64,000 nucleotides of DNA from Flabesymbios commensalis (taxonomy: Eukaryota > Annelida > Polychaeta > Terebellida > Flabelligeridae). Every line of letters starts with the position of its first letter. The stretch's first letter is position 1. This document shows, piece by piece, positions 12,020 to 24,400 of this stretch. The DNA is taken from NCBI GenBank assembly GCA_964017125.1, contig OZ024907.1, forward strand, positions 25,172,476 to 25,236,475, in the 5' to 3' direction. Under the pieces are notes generated by a model. That model was not told the origin of the DNA, searched no databases, and was given only the letters and a program-made list of their open reading frames with translations. A program made the translations under genes and the position numbers.

Positions 12020-13395
12020 AAGTAATTCGCGGATATAATCATCATTATTATTATCATTATTATGAGCAGAATATCTGGCCGGCGTGATATGCCCCGTGTT
12101 GCCAGCAATGTTATATATATATTATTTATTATGACCGCCTGTCACGACATCATTATTTTGCTAAACAAAAGTCGTGATCTGCCTACTCCATAGAAAAAAA
12201 GAGAGGCAAGTACATGTAATAACGAGTAAAGAATGAGACATAATCATGGAAGAAACTAATCTAATTACTGGTGAATTAAAAACTCTAAATGTTGGTTAAC
12301 ACCACATTTCTGTTGAATAATAAACAGATGAATTGGAGGATCTCCGGGAATGGAAGTAGGGACCTATTGCTCTGCTGTCCAACATGCCACCGCTGGACCA
12401 TGGCGGCACAAAATCGCTCTTGAACATCCGCAAGCATTGTGCATAATGGATCAGCGATCCATCTGCATTGCCGCAGCAACATTTTGATTATTCCCTTCAT
12501 AAGCTCATCTATCGCCAATGCGCACACTAAACATTAAATGACACGAAAACATCGCGTTATAGGGCCGATCTAGTTATCAAGGATAGAACTGGTCATGTGA
12601 CTTGAACACTGGGTTGTATGCTGTTTAATGCTAAGCACCGCATATTTTTCAATTCGACCTGTATATCAAACTCTTTAAATTTGACACAGCATGATATATA
12701 GCTATATATAAAGCTGTCATGATTGAAGTGTATTGTGAGATTAGATATAGCGTGCACCGAGAGAGTGGGTTAGTCAGGACTTCGTGAAAAGTCAAATTCC
12801 AATATCAAAACACGAATAACACTAATGAGGAGCAGAATAATTGCAATAATATAAAAGGTTTCTCGTCAGAAACTTCACACGACATGTATACACGCCTGCT
12901 CGTGATAGTTCATCATTTAGATTAAAAGCGAGAATTCACGAAACGTTTTAAAATTCCGCAAATGTAATAGTCAAATCAACGCCATGTGAGTTGTCAATTT
13001 CGCTATTTGCGAGTACAGTTATCTTTCAGAAAGTGCTATGATAAAGTCTTGATTTTCAATAATTAATTAATTTTGATATTTATTAAATCGTAAAATTTCA
13101 AGTACCCCATATTCATGTTGGATATAGAGAGCTTTGTTTCACACCATCGGGGTGCATTAAAGATCATAATTATATTATATGTAACAGCTCGCTGAATTAG
13201 ATGACGAATATCATTTTGTATTATGTTGTGCTGCATAAGTATGCAGTATTTAAGTTTGAATACATTTTTAAATGTTTTATCATATTCTATGACATGTATG
13301 GATTTTTAAAATTTAAATTAACAGAAAACAAAATTATGTTGAAAAAACGTGGAAAATATGGAAAAACTAGAAAGAGTTGAAAGCAGCCCTTTGTT
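12020..13395. other. No recognisable feature
   Basis: AT-rich, apparently unique DNA, possibly intron or 3' flank of the ZC3H12-like gene. No exon, RNA or repeat could be supported. Confidence 0.45.
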
Positions 13396-13399
13396 ATCG

Positions 13400-13843
13400 C
13401 TAGTCGGCCATTTCAAATTTGATATAGATCAGCAAACTCAAGGATTATTTTGTATTACCGCTTTAGCTATTATGCAAGATTTCTGAGATAATGAGAAAAA
13501 ACAATTAAAAATGACCGCGACTCGCCCATTTTGGATTTTCATTTTGTTCTATATGCATGGTCCAGCTATTTTGCTTTGTTTTTGATTTGCGTAAATATTG
13601 CAAAATTCAAAATGGCCGCTAGACTGCCATTCCAAAATTGTTTGCTCCCAAAAGCTAATCGGGTCATTGGGTGACATAGCTGTGCATATTTGCCAAATAA
13701 AAAGATCTGCTGAAAACTTTTTCCTGAAACGCGCTAACAAGTATTCCTTTGTTAGTGGCCCTAGTAATTAAAGGCTTGATTATATGGGAATCAAAATGTC
13801 ACCAAAAATCGTCCGGTGGCATCTGATAGCTATGTGAAGTATG
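13400..13843. repeat. Tandem duplication, left copy
   Basis: Shares with 14533-14985 the phrases TATGCAAGATTTC, CATGGTCCAGCTATTTT, CAAAATTCAAAATGGC, GGTCATTGG, CTGAAACGCG and GATCAAAATGT in the same order. The unit is about 445 bp. The two copies are separated only by the inserted element at 13844-14518. Confidence 0.8.
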
Positions 13844-14518
13844 TAGTAGTAAATCATTGCTTTACGTCACTTTTCGGCACAAAAGGTCTTTTAAGTGACA
13901 TTATAATACGATAAAAACGTTGTAGTCAATTAATGAGATGAATGATGTACAGATGATGATGTGAGGGTGGGGTGAGAGGGCATGGTGGGTTATTGAGAGC
14001 GTTTTCCTTCGCTCGCCCGATAAGGGGTTCTGAGCATGTCTAGGGGATATACCCCCAGACATGCCCAGACGGCCGGAGACTTGAGTTTCGCTGTACAATT
14101 TAATGATGAAACTCTTCGGCATTTTGCGCAGCTCCGCTATCCTCGGGTCGGATAGTCCCCAGAGTAACAATAGGAAGGATCACTCCCTCTGGGTAACTCC
14201 ATTCATCCCACGTGAGAGACCTAATGTCAAACACGCTATTGCCGGTTATTTAAGGCTACCACAGCCTACATCAGCGCCAGCACTGATGCGGGTGCTGCAT
14301 TGGCTCCGCTGTTGAGCGGAGGAACCAGGGTACGCCACTGGCAATCCGCCCGAAGATTATAGCCAGATACGAGGAGGCTGCAGCTGCCCTTGGATGATTG
14401 CTGTAGACTAGTGCTTCCGTACAATGCCGTAACAGCATCCAACAGACGAAACAGATCCCTAATGACCCTCCCCGGATGGGGGCGAAAAGTACTACTACTA
14501 GCAATCATCCCAGTACCC
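13844..14518 (+). mobile_element. 675-bp retroposon-like element of unrecognised class
   Basis: Bounded by CTATGTGAAGTAT at 13830-13842 and 14519-14531, a 13-bp target-site duplication. Near the left end is CTTTACGTCACTTTTCGGCA. A strong hairpin (GCATGTCT-GGGG / CCCCCAGACATGC) lies at about 14033-14065, and the right end is CTACTAGCAATCATCCCAGT. There is no poly-A tail and no long open frame. A 204-bp relative with both ends kept and the middle lost lies at 35261-35464. Variable-length TSDs near 13 bp suggest LINE-assisted retroposition, so a SINE-like or short non-autonomous retroposon is the best guess. Confidence 0.7.
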
Positions 14519-14532
14519 CTATGTGAAGTATG

Positions 14533-14985
14533 AGGTAGCAGAAGTTCATAGATCAGCTATCATGCAAGATTTCCGACATAATGCGATATTGGATTTTATT
14601 AGTGGGAAATTTGTCATGGGTTATCCTTGTGTGGGTCCTTACATTTTGTTTTACATTCATGGTCCAGCTATTTTACATTTTTTTGAGTTACGTAAATATC
14701 ACAAAATTACTAAAATTCAAAATGGCTGCTAAACGGCTATTGTTAAAGTGTCTGCTCCCATAAGCTCATCAGGTCATTGGATGACATAGCTGAACATATC
14801 TGCCAAATTAAAAGAAGATAGGATGGAAAAAAAATCCTGAAACGCGTTAACGAACATTTCTTCGTTATTCGCCATAGTAATTAAAGGGTTGATGATATGG
14901 AGATCAAAATGTGACGAAAACAATTCCCCAGTGGTATGTGATGGCTGTGTGACGTATGAGGAAGCAGAAGTTGATACATTAGTAG
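14533..14985. repeat. Tandem duplication, right copy
   Basis: Right partner of 13400-13843. The two are clearly diverged, so the duplication is older than the insertion between them. Confidence 0.8.
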
Positions 14986-15177
14986 CTATCTTGAAAACAA
15001 ATAACTGCGGCGGCGGACCGTGTGGAATACAGTAAGCAGCCCGCCTCGGCGAGGGCTGCCTAATTAAATTTGTTTCATCACTAAAACTACTCAAATACAT
15101 TGTTTACTGGTAAACTGGTAAATGGTACAATTGTGCTTTTTGAAACATAACGCGAGTTTTGGCCAAAGTCATATTGT

Positions 15178-15247
15178 CGATCCAATGCTGGTTTATTGTT
15201 GGTCCATCGTCCAACGACGCTGGCCCAACATTATACCAGCATTAGAT
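15178..15247. repeat. Foldback family G, inner part
   Basis: GATCCAATGCTGGTTTATTG pairs with the right arm AACATTATACCAGCATTAGA around GTCCATCGTCCAACGACGC. Confidence 0.65.
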
Positions 15248-15297
15248 TATTATATCGTCACAGAAAAAGCCTCGTATCCGCAAAGTTATCTGATTAT

Positions 15298-15440
15298 TCC
15301 TTTCACCCACTTGAGTTTAACTTGTGCTTCGCTACTGCGACCACAAATCCAAGTGGGCTTAAATTCTCCATATTTGTTTAATTTTATATCAAGCATTTGA
15401 ATATATTGATGTCTGAACACAATTTTCATTCATAGCAAAA
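15298..15440. mobile_element. Hairpin MITE family B, fragment
   Basis: Stem CACCCACTTGAGT and complement, with apical TTCGC-TACT-GCGA, followed by the B-specific tail (ATATTTGTTTAATTT, CATTTGAA, TTGATGT). Related copies lie at 15836, 41380 and 62160. Confidence 0.6.
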
Positions 15441-15449
15441 CGGATTAAG

Positions 15450-15625
15450 CCGTACAGCGCGGGGATGTAAGAGTAAACATATTTATAATGGCCGTAGACA
15501 CATAACATACATTAGGTATTCAAATGAATCGGAAAGAGCTGAATAAGACATTTCTGATGATTTCAAATTTTAAAAACCCTTTGGTGGTTTGTACTAAAAA
15601 TTGTCAGGGCTTTAGGGGTTAAAAC
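15450..15625 (-). mobile_element. TTAA MITE family C, decayed copy
   Basis: Contains GCGCGGGGAT, ATATTTATAATGGCCGTAGAC, CAAATGAATCGGAAAGAGCT and GGGTTAAAA, in the same order as the better copy at 63698-63922. The long terminal hairpin has largely been lost. Confidence 0.65.
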
Positions 15626-15835
15626 TATTATAATCGCGATTAGCGGTAAAATGTTTAGTGAGTAGCACCAGTATATGTTTCAGGATAACGTGTGCATTCT
15701 GCTTGAATACAAACATCTATCGTTTTTAGAAGGTTCCTGGTATCATATTCCTCCTAAATCTAGCTAACAAGGACATGTGATGACAAAGAACATAATTATC
15801 TACCTAACAAATTTTATATTACCCCTAATCCCGCT

Positions 15836-16260
15836 GGGTTAATATAGTTAAATTTTCACCCACCTGCGACCCACAACATCAAGTGGGTGAAAATTATGCA
15901 TATTTGTTTAATTTGGGATCAAACATTTTCAAATCTTGATGTTTAACCCTTTAATCGCCAAATTTTTAAATTGGAATTTTCATCCACTTGAAGTTGTGTC
16001 TCGCTGACGCGATCCACAACTTCAAGTGAGTGAAAATTATACAGATTTGACAAAATGGAGGTCAACTGTTTTCAAATATTGCTGGTTGATGTCACATTTT
16101 ATCTTTAACATATTAAAAATGTGGTATTTAATGTTCTAATAAAAAATGAAAACCCGAAAATATGCGGCACCGGCGGTTAAAGGGTTAAACACACATTTTG
16201 TTCCCAATATTAGTGATTTGATCGACTGATCAAACAGGTTTAACGACAATAGTCATGATC
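15836..16260 (+). mobile_element. Hairpin MITE family B split by a family A MITE
   Basis: The stem TTTTCACCCAC / GTGGGTGAAAA is at 15856-15896. The B tail runs to TTGATGTT at 15943 and resumes after the inserted family A copy with ACACACATTTTGTTCCCAAT. The interruption point is a TTAA. Confidence 0.7.
15943..16188 (+). mobile_element. TTAA MITE, family A, nested in family B
   Basis: TTAA on each side, termini CCCTTTAATCGCC / GGCGGTTAAAGGG, and a stem with apical GC-TGAC-GC. Length 246 bp. The insertion into family B shows which element is younger. Confidence 0.85.
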
Positions 16261-16336
16261 AGCAGGATAACATATTATATTACTATAATCACCGTGAACC
16301 AACCATAGTCATGGGAATGCATTTGAATCAACTCAC

Positions 16337-16571
16337 CTGTCATTGACAAACGAGTACATCAACAGTCTCTCCTCCACCACCATTTTGAAGTCGACGTTCT
16401 CGTTAATAAGGTCCCTGTAGTTATCGTTAGAAACGACGATGCCGCTGTTTTCTGATGCTAGTTTCAGTATATAGCGATCATCGTAGCAGACGACCCGTTT
16501 GCCGCCAACACGTCGTGCAGGTGTGAAAACCAGTACCTTCTCCTTCTCCAGCTGACTCAGCATGTCCTGAT
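16337..16571 (-). CDS. ZC3H12: Regnase/MCPIP (ZC3H12-like) RNase, exon C: PIN domain, catalytic core
   Basis: Coding exon of 235 bp with acceptor ACCTTTCAG and donor ACAG/GTGAGT. Its first two bases complete the Asp codon from exon B. It encodes [20 protein letters not shown], then [31 protein letters not shown] and [11 protein letters not shown] (residues 346-423, counted from the first codon of exon A). Asp376, Asp377 and Asp395 correspond to the other three metal-binding acidic residues of the PIN/NYN fold, so the nuclease looks catalytically competent. The exon ends two bases into the next codon. In relatives that codon leads into F-MPPDDPLGRHGP and then the CCCH zinc finger. I searched 1-16336 by eye for that exon and did not find it. 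It lies 18.2 kb downstream of exon B, in an intron full of transposons. Confidence 0.95.
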
Positions 16572-16654
16572 CTGAAAGGTACCACAAATAATATGACATT
16601 AAAATCGATCACATCGTTAGTGATAGAGCCTCATAATCCAACAAATAAGTCAAT

Positions 16655-16785
16655 TTGCAGTATGTCTACTTTTCATAAATAAACATCTTTCTGTCATTTG
16701 AAGCTGGAAATTGAATTAAGAAATTCCAACGTCAAAAGAATGAAATGTAAAGATAAACAATTCAGTGGCACAAGGGTTGAATGAA
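16655..16785. mobile_element. TTAA MITE family E, partial copy
   Basis: Keeps TCATTTGAAGCTGGAAATTG, a worn right arm, CAATTCAGTGGCACAAGGGT and TTGAA in place of TTAA. Its other end was not found. Compare 27757 and 51011. Confidence 0.6.
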
Positions 16786-16919
16786 AAACTTCTGCATTTG
16801 ATTTAGTTCACCGACGAGAAAAGAAAAGTCATCAAACAGGGGCATTTTCAGAATTTCAAGCAAGACCCGTCGGCTACACAATAAGGCCTCAGCCTCTAAT
16901 CATCGTTTAAAAGTGAAAA

Positions 16920-17660
16920 TTATTTGAAGCAGGAGCACACTCGACAATAGCCCGCCGGTATTATTGAACTTGTCTGAGAACTGGTTATTAGTGGTTATTA
17001 GCATCATACAGTACAAATGTGAGCAGCATATAAGAAAAAACTTTGAAGTTATCGCGCCCACAAAGTAAGATTATTAACGTAAAATGTAAACAAGAACACA
17101 CACGACAATACGCCGCCATTATTGAACTTAAGAAGTTAATAACTAACTTGAGTTTTGCTTTTATAGCCGGTATCGAACTTGTCAGAGATCTGCTTATTAG
17201 TAGCATGCAAAACAAATTTGTGCAGGATAAATGAAAAACTTTTCATGTTATAGCACCCACAAGGTCAAATTATTGACTTAAAAGGTGAAAAATCGCAAAA
17301 AATCGGCTATTTTGATTTTTTTTCGATCATTATTAAATTTGTCCGAGAACTGGTCATTTGAAACATGCATAACAAAACTTTTCACGTTATCGTGCCCACA
17401 AGTAAATTTTAACGCTAACGCCGACGCCGACGACGCCGAACTTCAATTGCAATAGCCCACATTTTTTATTTAAAATTAAAAGGCAGGCTAAAAATCGCAA
17501 GCAAACTTTAGTCATGAATCACATGTGTGTGAAGTTTATTGTGCATTCCAGTTATGTGAAACAAGTTATAGGGCTAAAAGTGGCGGACAGACGGACGGAC
17601 GCGCGCGCCTGGCGACGACAATAGGCATCCGCCAAAATTTTGGCTAAGGCATAAAAAGGG
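16920..17660 (+). repeat. Tandem-repeat element, type 2
   Basis: About three units of roughly 150 bp, each with TTATTGAACTTGTC-GAGA, ACATGCA-AACAAA, TGAAAAACTTTTCA and ATCGCGCCCACAA. It ends in GCCGACGCCGACGACGCCGA, then TTCAATTGCAATAGCCCAC. A second 3'-end-like piece (GACAGACGGACGGACGCGCG) follows to 17660. The same element lies at 59893-60430. Confidence 0.75.
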
Positions 17661-18268
17661 ATTCAATGAAAATATGGTGGTGGATTGATTTATTTATCTT
17701 GACAGCTTATATGCACCCGAAAATCATCAGTCACGTGCACACCGAAACATGGCCTCATCGGTTGGTTAATATGATGGTACATAAAGAAGGGTACCAGAAT
17801 ATGGTGATGCATTGATTTATTAATCTCCCCAGCGAATAAGATTTGTATGCATAAAGATATATGGTATGTATATGCCAGGTAAATTGTTTTTTTTATAAAT
17901 ACCTGAAACCATAGTGTACATTGCGATGTGGCGCCAGATTTGCATAGTTGGTAACGTGATGGCCCTGAACACCAGGACCCCTCTTTCTTAGAGCACGCAG
18001 TCATACATGCCTGCGATTATACAGCGTGTTATAAATAAATCAGGTGTATAAATCAGCGAATACACAGCGTTTCGCCACCGCGTTGCGCGTTAGCAGGGCG
18101 ACAAAGTTAGCGAACACATCACGCATCGCCAGCAGGAGGCACGAATAAGTTATAAAGCACTTAGAGTGCCCCATATACGTTATATGTTCGCTGGACATGC
18201 GTAAGGAACACGTTAGTTGGGCGCTAGATGCGCGCTCAGTGCCGGCATTTTTGAGTTTTTTTCTAGCC
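17661..18268. other. No recognisable gene
   Basis: Contains an imperfect local duplication (GAATATGGTG-TG-ATTGATTTAT near 17670 and 17797). Around 18050-18160 there is a more GC-rich stretch with no clear feature. Confidence 0.4.
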
Positions 18269-19373
18269 CTAAGGCTCAGTCACACATAGTCGACGCACGA
18301 CCCATGCACTGAAAATGTATTATTTTTTGCTAGACCGTCTGTCGTGCGTCGGGTGTGCGTCAACACTCTTTACTGGTTTGTGGAGCGCGCTGCTCTAACG
18401 TCACGCATATTTTTGTGCGCCCTCTAATCGTCAAAGGAAGTTGGGTATGTTTAAAATATTAAACGCATATGAACGCATAAATGTACACGCCAGACGACCA
18501 CTACAAACACGTAGGGCGCGCTAGAACAACGTCATATCAACGCTAAATACGTTTGCTGTGTATCACATGGCTGCCTGTTGAGGGCGCCGCGCAGTCGCAG
18601 GCAATGCGCCTGCCCTGCGCTGCATGAGCGCTCGAAGCAGGCGCTGGGAACACGCAGCCAGTTCGCCTAGCGCTTGAGCAACAGGCTGTTACTATGTTGT
18701 TTCTGCAGCTTAATCGTTAGAGCTTTGAAAAACGAAATTTTATTTTTAATCATTTGAGGTGGTGTTTCACACGATACACGGCTTTAAGTGCAAAATTTGA
18801 TTTTAATTTGTCAAAATTAGGTCCAAACATATAATTGTATCATAAATTTAGTACACATTTTTTCTTTTAAAAATGGTTACATATGTACAAAACAAACTGA
18901 TAAAAGTTACTATTATCGTCGACATTAGCACTGTATGCGTCCAACACGCTAGCAAAGCGCTGTTCATTCGCATTTTGCGTTGGAAATACACTGTGCATTC
19001 GCTACCAGCTTGCGACGTTTTCCACAATCCGGACTCAATTTTTTTTATATTTTTTTTTATGGGTGGACTGTGCGTCGTTTATGTGCGACTGGGACAAACT
19101 TCGGCAACGAAAACACAACGAATTTAGAGCGTGTGCTCTTCTTGTGCCAAACGTTAGACTGGCGCTGGTCTGAAGTTCTTCTGACGCTCACACTTTTGGG
19201 CATGCAGAAAATGTGCGCAGAGGTTGACGCACACAAAAATGAATGACGTTCATCAGGCGTTCTCGTCAAATCATCAACGAATTCTGACGCACGCCCAGCG
19301 AATCACAACGCACTGACCAAAATACTTTTTTCCGCGCTTGACGTGCGTGATGGTATGTGTGACTGGGCCTTTA
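18269..19373. mobile_element. Non-autonomous DNA transposon with AAGGCYCAGTCACACATA termini
   Basis: The left end AAGGCTCAGTCACACATAGT pairs with the right end ATGTGTGACTGGGCCTT, giving terminal inverted repeats of about 18 bp plus a looser GACGCACG block. Length is about 1.1 kb. Inside lie a GC-rich inverted region (18560-18680) and many GTGCGT motifs. No transposase frame is visible. The target duplication is unclear, so the superfamily is open. Confidence 0.7.
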
Positions 19374-19707
19374 TATGCCGACCTCAATATCGCTGATAAA
19401 ATATGCTCAACAAACAGTATCACTGTATTGGAATAGTGCCTTTTTGAAAAGCGCTTTTAGATGATTGTTCAGTAAAAAGGTCAGGAATTATTTACTTTTC
19501 AAATATTATTTTATTCTGGGTGTTTCTAACATTTGGCTATGATTCTTAGCTTGAAATTACTTTAAATAACCCTGATAATGAAGCACATTTAAGACACACT
19601 CCCTTTGTAGATGTCAGATTTAAATAATTCGCGCATGAATAATTGGCTAGACTACTAAACATTCTGGCATCGGGGGGGGGGGGGGGTTTAAGGGTGGGGA
19701 TAGTGGA

Positions 19708-19787
19708 AGCATAATGTTGGTCCATCGTCTACGACGTCGGCCTACCATCAACCCGACATTGGCTCAACGTCTCGAGTTTGCTGGGAT
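19708..19787. repeat. Foldback family G, right two thirds
   Basis: Reads GTTGGTCCATCGTCTACGAC and ends CAACGTCTCGAGTTTGCTGG. It is preceded by a G run of about 18 at 19673. Confidence 0.7.
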
Positions 19788-19834
19788 ATGACATATTGTT
19801 TCCAACAGCGCATTCTTTAAAACTAGGAAAAATC

Positions 19835-20105
19835 ATGTTTTTAGAACTTATTTTGTACGTTGCTACGCTTTCCAGAGTGTCTTTTACCTACTATTCATAA
19901 TAATATTAATATATATATGTAGTTTATTTTATCTCTGGTTTTGACGCGGGAAACATTTCTATATTATGTGTTTCACATGTAACTTACTACAATTACTACA
20001 GGGCACATATGAAAAATAGCCTGACTGCTAATAATGTCCACCCTGTATAAATATGTCTGAATAAATAAATAAATAAATTAAAAAAAAATAATAATAATAA
20101 TAAAT
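19835..20105 (+). mobile_element. LINE 3' end fragment
   Basis: Shares CTACGCTTTCCAGAGTGT, TATTTTATCTCTGGTTTTG and GCGGGAAAC with the minus-strand piece at 35540-35960. It ends in TGAATAAATAAATAAATAAA and a TAA repeat, a typical non-LTR tail. Confidence 0.65.
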
Positions 20106-21415
20106 ATTCAGAATGTGACGTCTATGATTGTGAAGTCTGAGGTCGGTCCCCCCGCTGAAAGGGTTAATTAAGGACAACACGAACCACAAAGGTTGCGCGT
20201 TGCTGTCGCGACATATAATTTAAATGTGAATAATTAATATAATACATTTTCCAGGGTCTTCATTTTGAGAATGTCGAACAAAAGCTGATATTTCACTTAT
20301 CCATGCTAAAATCCAGACATACATAATAGTGATTAGTGCCAAATAAGTAAAAGCAGCTCAAATTACAATTGCTTGTATCATCACTAAGCCGGTGTGCGTT
20401 AAGATGCACTGTTAGGATGTGATCACATATTGTGCAATTTTCAACCTTTAACGCCGGCTTGTGGAATGCATTCTTGACAAGACGACTGTTTGTTAAATTG
20501 ATCATGCGAAGCTTTTAAAGGTCACTGTTGTGAGCGTACATGCTAGACTGGACCAGATCCAAGCACACTGTAGAAATGTACGTGCATGCACTTATATTTG
20601 AAGATGCATTTAGTTTTCGAAAACAGGTGCATGCACTTATATGTTCAAACACAAAAAAAAATTAAGAAAAAAAAGAATACGATTATATTCGAACTTGGAA
20701 TGACCATGATAAAAAATATTTCGACACAAAACAAATCAAATTATTTGTTTTGTAACGACAACGTAAAACCAAGGACGTTCTATACGCATACAACGTTCTT
20801 GGTATAACCTATCATACCCTTAATTCAAGAAAAAAAAACTTTCGAAAATATTTGCATTTAGTATATCATTATAAGTCCAGCTGCCAGGTCTAAAAAAAAC
20901 TTCTCTGCCTCAACCACGCACGCACAGCATAGGGGCTGTTCAGCTCCACTATTCGATCATGTAAACACAAAAGGCAGTAATTTCTCAGTTTAAAAGTAAG
21001 CTGAATACTGCAGTGTATTATTGACTATATGTCGCCTTTTGTTGGAAATAGTGCTTCTGTCAGAATCGAGCTCGTATAATGTGTATTAATGCACGTAAAT
21101 TATGAGATTTCCGTTTGAAAATTTATCAATAATTTGCTACAAGAACTAGGTATGACATGGTAGCATTTGTTTGGTGGAAAACAAATGTCTACATAGTCCA
21201 TTTCTCATTTTAAAATGAAGAGGACTTGAACGATTCCTTCCCATACTAGTAGTATAGACATAGCAGTGATTGTCACCGCATAGCCATAGTCAATAGTCGC
21301 CTCCACACCTCTGTCCATAGCAGAGCGCAATACATGAACATACCGCGTTTATAGAATGAGATTAAAGAACTGTCCAGTCACGGAGTCACTCCCCACTGCC
21401 AATTACGCCTCCACA
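20106..21415. other. No gene; small repeat near 20580-20700
   Basis: The phrase TTAGTTTTCGAAAACA-GTGCATGCACTTATAT at 20608-20643 recurs at 25490-25521, marking an undefined repeat family. The rest looks unique. Confidence 0.45.
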
Positions 21416-21429
21416 CTCTCAGTCCCACG

Positions 21430-24400
21430 CCCAGTCCTCAGACTTGACTAGTATTTCATGGAATGTCAACGGCTGGACGAAAACCAATCAAAACCTTCGT
21501 GGTGAGATTATTACTAAAATTAATGCTGACATTGTTTGCTGATGTGAGACACATTTGAAGGACGAGTGCTGAATTGAACTTGATAATTACGCATGGTAAT
21601 GGTTTAACTGGGACAAAATACAGGTCAGAGCAAACAGAGGCTCTGGTGGTGTGGGTATTCTTGTTAATGGTATTTAGCACCTCCATAATAAATTTTATTG
21701 GTAAATCATTTCAGGATATACTAAATATTGAATTGAAACATATTTGTACACTACATATCACATAATTGTGGCATATAGTTGTTATTTGCCATCAGATGGT
21801 TCACCTTTGAGAATTGTACAGAATTCTTTGGTCATTTGATGTCACAGCTGTATATAAACAATGATGCAGATGCTATATTTATTTGTGGAGATCTTAATGC
21901 TCGCCGTGGAAAAGTTATTGACACGTTATTAGATGACTCTGATATACCAGAACGTCATGTCGTGGATACATGTACCGTAAATCTGTATGATGACATATTA
22001 ATTAATTTTGTAAGATATATGACGTTGTGTATAATAAATGGTCGCGTGTCACCAGAAAAAGATAATTATGCATGCATTCCAAATCGTGGTAGATCGGTGG
22101 TAGATTATATTTTGTTACAGCAGCATTTCTTAGCAAATTGAAATGAATTTGCTGTACATACAGTGAGCAGCTCAACCTGCCACATTACATGTATGTAAGC
22201 TCATCCAGTAAACCACTCGACCACTCTGTGTTATGGATTAACACATTATGGATTAACACATATCATTGCCTGGCTATTCACAAAGAGTTTACGAACCAGT
22301 CAGCCGTGACCAACCACCTGACCACCTGAGTCAGAATAACACAGACAATATTAATTCCCGTCACTTTACTAAATGTATGTACAATGGTGACAAGCATGAA
22401 TTTATGAACAAAATAACTGAAACACAAGAATTAGATCATATAAAGATAATAGAATCACAGTATGATATGGTTGAGATGTATGATAAGCTATGTACACATA
22501 TTTTTTCGGAGCTGGATATTTTTTACAGAAAAATAGACTCTCGTAGATGTATTCGTCGACAACATAAACACTCTAAGCCCTACTGGGATGACAAATTGGG
22601 TCATCTTTGGAAATGTATGCGTGAAAAAGCAATATCTTACTTGAAATGCACTGGTTCGAATCGAGCTAAGTTAAACTTACATAAGAAATTTAAATGATCT
22701 AGATACAACTTTGATAAAAATCTCCGCCAGAAGCAACGTATATATAAGAAAAATACAATTGCTGAAATCGATCACTTTAAGGGGAATAATACACTGAATT
22801 TTGGAAATTGGTAAACGACATTGTCCCGAAAAGAAATAAAAAATATACCGTGTAAAGTTCGCAAAGGGGATACATTTGTGACTGAACCATCCGAGGTGCT
22901 GGATGTGTGGGCCAGTGAATTCAGCTCCTTGTATAATAATCCATCTGAAGTTAATGGAGATGTCGAATTTAGGGATAGATGCAAAGAGCATGTATTCCGT
23001 ATTGAATATGAAATGAAACAATCAAATGATAGTATATATTTCCTGAACGAAAAAATAGGTTTTCATAAAGTCGAAAAAGCAGTAAATCATGGTATAAAAA
23101 ATAATAAAGCATGTAGGATCGATGGTATACCAAAACTATGTTTTTAAAGAATCTACATTTTCAACCCTACTTTGGGACCATTGTAGTAAAATGTTTCGAA
23201 CAAGGTATCGTACCATCTATATGGAGACAAAAGGTAGAGATAAAGATATTCTTACACCGTTAAACTACAGAGGTATAAGTTTGTTATCCACAGTATCTAA
23301 AGTTTATTCGTCAACATTAAATTCACGTCTATCCGAGTATTTAGAAACATGCAATGTTCTATGTGAAGAACAAAACGGATTTAGAAAAGGAAGATCATGC
23401 GCTGACCAATGAATTCGTCCTCAATAATCTAATACAAGATCGAATTGATCAGCAAAAATCAACCTACGTCTCCTTCATTGATTTAGAAAAAGCATTCTAC
23501 TGGATATATCGTGACTTTTTTGCTCTATAAACTTATTATGAACAGTATTGATGGAATTTTTTTATATTGCTATAAAATCCTTATATTGTCAAACATCGTC
23601 TTGTGTAAAACTTAAAAATATATTATCTAGCTCTTTTAACACTATATCGGGAGTGCGACAGGGGGGATAATCTTTTTAATTAAATGATTCATCGAACGAG
23701 CTAAAAACTCTCAATGTTGGTGTACATATCGGCCCGGACATAACATTATCTTATCTTTTTTAATACGCAGATGACTTAGCATTAATAGCTGAAAGTGAAG
23801 CAGACTTACAGGAATTACTTAACTGTGTTAGTCCCTGGAGGCAAAAATGGCATATTCATATTAATTCGGGTAAATAAAAATTGGTTATTTTAGAAAAAAA
23901 CCTCTAAATAAAACAGCATTTAATTGTAAAGAAGGGCGGAATAAACTGGCCATAGTTTCCGAATATAAGTACTTCGGCTTTATTTTTAAAGAAAAAATGG
24001 ACCTCAAAATAAGTTTAAATGATTTAAGCAAAAGAGCTGGAAGATCATTACCTCATGTATTTCGTGTTCAAATCAATGAAGGATGTTGATTATAGAACCT
24101 ACACACAATTATATAATTCCATGGTGGTACCTAAATCTGATTATTTTGCTGGAATTTTGGAGATTTAAAAAATTAAACAGTCAGATAAATTACAAAATAG
24201 GGCCATAAGATTATTTTTAGGCTTGGGACCAAAAACACCAATTTGTGCCATGCAAGGGGACATGGGATAGACATCACCTTTATTTAGACATATAATAACA
24301 ATTGTTAAATTATGCAACCGTATTATTAAAATAAAACGTTCAAGGCTGCCTGTAAAAACTTATAGTACATAACAACGGAGGTTGGATTAAAATAATAAGA

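Noticed and set aside
13901-14170. Hammerhead ribozyme in the 675-bp element (GATGAG near the left end)
   Set aside because: The full CTGATGA core and a partnered GAAA were not found.
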